A stretch of DNA of 16,907 bases from Prevotellaceae bacterium UBA1720 (GTDB taxonomy: Bacteria; Bacteroidota; Bacteroidia; Bacteroidales; Bacteroidaceae). Position numbers and translations under genes: made by a program. Position 1 is the stretch's first letter. Each line of letters starts with the position of its first letter. This document shows, piece after piece, positions 14,712-16,907 of this stretch. The notes beneath the pieces are model-generated. The model was not told where the DNA came from. It made no database searches and saw only the letters and a program-made list of their open reading frames with translations. The DNA lies in the NCBI GenBank assembly GCA_002317475.1, contig DCIS01000119.1, positions 1-16,907 on the forward strand. Reading direction: 5' to 3'.

Positions 14712-16112
14712 ATGGAGTTGGGACAAGACCTTTTGAACAGGATCTTTGCTGTTGCTCTGGCCAAGGGCGGTGATTACGCAGAGGTGTACGCAGAGCAGAC
14801 AGAGAGCGAGAGTCTGCAGCTAATGGATGGACAGGTCAGCCAGGCCACTCTCTCGTTGCTGAGTGGTGTTGGTGTACGCGTCCTGTGTGGCGAGAAGACG
14901 GGTTACAGCTATGTCATGAGCCGTGAGCCCGAGGAACTCCTACGTGCAGCTTCCAGTGCTGCTGCCATTGCGGAATCTTCATCAGCTTCTCATCCCCTCA
15001 GTTTCTCCGCCTCTCAACCCCTCAGCCTCTCATCATCTCACAACCTTTACCCCATCCTTATTCCATGGGCCGATTACGCCGTTACTCAGCGTGCTGAATA
15101 TCTGAAGCGTCTGGAGACTGCCGTTCTGGCCTTAGATGAAAGGGTCGTCAAGGTACGTGCTTCGCTGACGGTGGAGAATTCCGCCATTCAGATAGCCAAC
15201 ACTTTGGGCGTGAATGCCAGAGATGTACGTCCACTCGTCTCACTTCGTCTTTCAGTAGTGTTACAGGCCAATGGCAAGACGGAGTCGGGTTTCGCTTCAC
15301 GTCAGATGAGGCAGGGCGTTGAATTCCTCGATGATCAGCTGATTGAGACACTTTCCCGTGAGGCAGTCTCACAGGCCACTCATCTTTTTGAAGCCTCCCG
15401 GATTGAAGGTGGCGAGATGCCCGTTGTCATGGCTGCTGGTGCCAGTGGTATTCTGTTGCATGAGGCCATAGGCCATGCCTTTGAGGCGGACTTCATCCGT
15501 CAGAATACCAGTATCTTCTCTGACCGTCTTGGTCAGCAGATTTGTAATCCCCGTGTCACAATCGTTGATGATGGTACGCTTGTGGGTGATGCCGGAGCGC
15601 AGCATTTTGACGATGAGGGTTCGCCTTCTCAGTGCACCACCTTGGTTCGCGAGGGTCGCCTTGTTAGCTACCTCCACGACCGTCTCTCTGCTCGTCATTT
15701 TGGCGTTTCTCCCACAGGTAATGGTCGCCGCCAGAGTTTCCGTCATGCACCGGTCCCTCGTATGCGCAGTACCTATATGTTACCCGGTCAGGCCAGCGAG
15801 GAGGATGTGATTCGCAGCGTGAAGCGCGGCATCTATGCGCAGTCCTTCACCAATGGTCAGGTACAGATTGGTGCAGGAGACTTTACCTTCTATATGAAGA
15901 CGGGTTTTCTGATTGAGGATGGTCGTCTTACTACTCCCTTACGTGACCTGAATATTATCGGCAATGGTCCTCAGGCCTTGGCCGACATCTCTATGGTTGC
16001 CGACAATCTGGTTATGGATCATACGGCAGCCCTCTGTGGCAAGGCTGGGCAGCAGGTTCCCGTCTCTCAGGGCCTCCCAACTATACTCGTCAATAAACTT
16101 GTTGTAGGCTAA
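14712..16112 (+). CDS. tldD: metalloprotease TldD
   Basis: TldD is the catalytic subunit of the TldD/TldE cytosolic zinc protease, which degrades unfolded peptides and matures some ribosomal peptides. The 466 residues are close to the E. coli length (481). The zinc site HEAIGH is at 250-255 with Glu251 as base, and the third ligand Cys442 lies in LCGKAGQ. Also typical are GVGVRVLCGEKTGYSY at 52-67, GDFTFY near residue 390 and TPTGNGRR-like SPTGNGRRQ near 335-345. An odd Ser/Pro/His-rich stretch at 88-111 contains two 8-residue repeats (PLSFSASQ, PLSLSSSH) encoded by a 24-bp DNA repeat. It sits in the linker between the N-terminal domain and the rest, where E. coli TldD also has a variable loop, so activity is probably kept. 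tldE follows after a 73-nt repeat-filled gap. Confidence 0.95.
   Translation: MELGQDLLNRIFAVALAKGGDYAEVYAEQTESESLQLMDGQVSQATLSLLSGVGVRVLCGEKTGYSYVMSREPEELLRAASSAAAIAESSSASHPLSFSASQPLSLSSSHNLYPILIPWADYAVTQRAEYLKRLETAVLALDERVVKVRASLTVENSAIQIANTLGVNARDVRPLVSLRLSVVLQANGKTESGFASRQMRQGVEFLDDQLIETLSREAVSQATHLFEASRIEGGEMPVVMAAGASGILLHEAIGHAFEADFIRQNTSIFSDRLGQQICNPRVTIVDDGTLVGDAGAQHFDDEGSPSQCTTLVREGRLVSYLHDRLSARHFGVSPTGNGRRQSFRHAPVPRMRSTYMLPGQASEEDVIRSVKRGIYAQSFTNGQVQIGAGDFTFYMKTGFLIEDGRLTTPLRDLNIIGNGPQALADISMVADNLVMDHTAALCGKAGQQVPVSQGLPTILVNKLVVG
14994..15041 (+). repeat. in-frame 24-bp tandem repeat inside tldD
   Basis: Two 24-bp units at 14994-15017 and 15018-15041 both begin cccctcag and contain a cctctca-like heptamer. 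The heptamers cccctca and cctctca also occur, in the same order, at the head of the repeat between tldD and tldE (16113-16126). Because 24 is divisible by three, the reading frame is kept and the units encode PLSFSASQ and PLSLSSSH. Confidence 0.65.
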
Positions 16113-16182
16113 CCCCTCACCTCTCACCTCTTAACCTCTTAACATCTTAACCTCTTAACCTCTTAACATCTTAACCCTCACC
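16113..16182. repeat. octamer tandem repeat filling the tldD-tldE gap
   Basis: After cccctca and cctctca come six 8-bp units from 16127 to 16174: cctcttaa, cctcttaa, catcttaa, then the same three again, giving a 24-bp higher-order period. A partial ccctcacc closes the tract before the ATG of tldE at 16186. The repeat occupies essentially the whole 5' leader of tldE, so copy-number changes would alter the distance between the two genes. Confidence 0.9.
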
Positions 16183-16185
16183 ATT

Positions 16186-16907
16186 ATGGATTGTGCTTTA
16201 ATCATGCAGATGCTCAACGACGAAGGATGCCGAGATGCTTCCGTCGTATGGTTGAATAATATTGGTGAGGAGGTGACACTCATTGGTGGAGAGATAGACA
16301 AGCTGCAGAGAAGTGACACACAGGCCGCTGCGCTAAATATCTTCATAGACGGGCGTCAGGGTTTTTTCTATACGAATGAACTAGATACAGATTCTCTCAG
16401 GGCCTTTGTGCGTCGTGCTGTGGAGACAACCAGGTTGTTGGTTCCTGATGAGGCTCGACAATTGGCTGATCCTGCCAGATACTATAAGGGGGATGGGGCA
16501 GACTTGCATGTCTATGATGCCGCTCTACCGGAACTGTCTGTGTCAGAAAAGATTACTCTGGCACGCGAGAGTCATCAGGAGATATTGGATGTCCATCATC
16601 CTTCGCTTATCAGTGCCGAGACACGATATAGCGACAATATCCATCGGGCCAAATATCTGATCAGTAACGGTTTCTATGGCGAGGAGCAAAGTACCAGGTG
16701 TACGTTGAGCGACATTGTCAGTGTTCGTGGTGAGGGTGATGCACGTCCTATGGACGGTTGGGGGCAGACACGCCTGTTTTTCCGGGATATGCCTCGTGAG
16801 TGCTTAGGCAACATTGCCTTGGAACGAACACTCAGAAAGATTGGCCAGCGTCCCACAGTTGCCGGTCATTACACCATGGTGGTAGAGAGTCCTGTGGCCG
16901 ACCATCT
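16186..16907 (+). CDS. tldE: TldE/PmbA metalloprotease subunit, N-terminal part (cut by the window end)
   Basis: An open frame runs from ATG 16186 to the window edge (240 codons, no stop), so the gene is partial. It starts MDCALIMQMLNDEGCRDASV. TldE is the non-catalytic partner that forms the protease chamber with TldD. Features of its N-terminal half are DGRQGFFYTNELD, corresponding to the subunit's beta-sheet region, SNGFYGEEQSTRCTLSDIVSV near residue 165, and DGWGQTRLFFRDMP near residue 195, where the family has the conserved G-D/E-G and R-x-x-R-like segments. The HExxH zinc site of TldD is not expected in this subunit. The position right after tldD supports the call. Divergence from E. 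coli PmbA is marked, so the identification leans on order as well as sequence. Confidence 0.75.
   Translation, partial: MDCALIMQMLNDEGCRDASVVWLNNIGEEVTLIGGEIDKLQRSDTQAAALNIFIDGRQGFFYTNELDTDSLRAFVRRAVETTRLLVPDEARQLADPARYYKGDGADLHVYDAALPELSVSEKITLARESHQEILDVHHPSLISAETRYSDNIHRAKYLISNGFYGEEQSTRCTLSDIVSVRGEGDARPMDGWGQTRLFFRDMPRECLGNIALERTLRKIGQRPTVAGHYTMVVESPVADH

Noticed and set aside
13688..14764. A 358-codon minus-strand frame opposite pdxA
   Set aside because: pdxA on the plus strand has all metal and substrate motifs; the antisense translation is featureless.
16113..16182. CRISPR array
   Set aside because: The units are 8 bp with no spacers and no cas genes nearby; it is a simple tandem repeat.

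Overview
The window looks like a chromosomal segment of a Bacteroidales bacterium, most probably Prevotella or a close relative. The pointers are Bacteroidetes-type -7 elements (TAnnTTTG) with no Shine-Dalgarno sequences, an rlmN / DUF4837 lipoprotein / pdxA order that I recall as typical of Bacteroidales, and pyrimidine-rich short tandem repeats at gene edges. The genus is an inference; no rRNA or other marker is present.

Layout. Positions 1-226 hold no intact gene, but carry a 12-bp tandem repeat, a 17-bp perfect inverted repeat and a possible gene remnant. From about 5990 leftwards, a minus-strand operon encodes a 1251-residue multidomain protein (degenerate GT-A-like region, GT2 glycosyltransferase, GalT/Ap4A-phosphorylase-like HIT domain of DUF4922 type, SpoIID/LytB domain), then xanthine phosphoribosyltransferase (xpt), then an NCS2 xanthine-type permease. 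A divergent promoter region (5968-6082) separates it from a plus-strand L-rhamnose operon: rhamnulokinase, L-rhamnose isomerase, an MFS sugar porter, rhamnulose-1-phosphate aldolase and L-rhamnose mutarotase. A clear intrinsic terminator at 11390-11424 closes that operon. A new -7 element then precedes a housekeeping cluster: rlmN, a DUF4837 lipoprotein, pdxA, tldD and the 5' part of tldE/pmbA, which runs off the right edge.

How the genes work together. The rhamnose genes form a nearly complete route: uptake, anomer interconversion, isomerisation to L-rhamnulose, phosphorylation, and cleavage to dihydroxyacetone phosphate and L-lactaldehyde. No lactaldehyde reductase, AraC-type regulator or RhaT-type permease is in the window. 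The permease and Xpt together import xanthine and convert it to XMP. TldD and TldE form one metalloprotease complex.

The most unusual object is the 1251-residue fusion. It joins a glycosyltransferase, a nucleotide-sugar phosphorylase-like domain with an intact HCHLQ site, and a normally extracytoplasmic SpoIID domain, in one chain with no signal peptide, leading a purine-salvage operon. Second is an in-frame 24-bp repeat inside tldD that uses the same heptamers and period as the tandem repeat between tldD and tldE.
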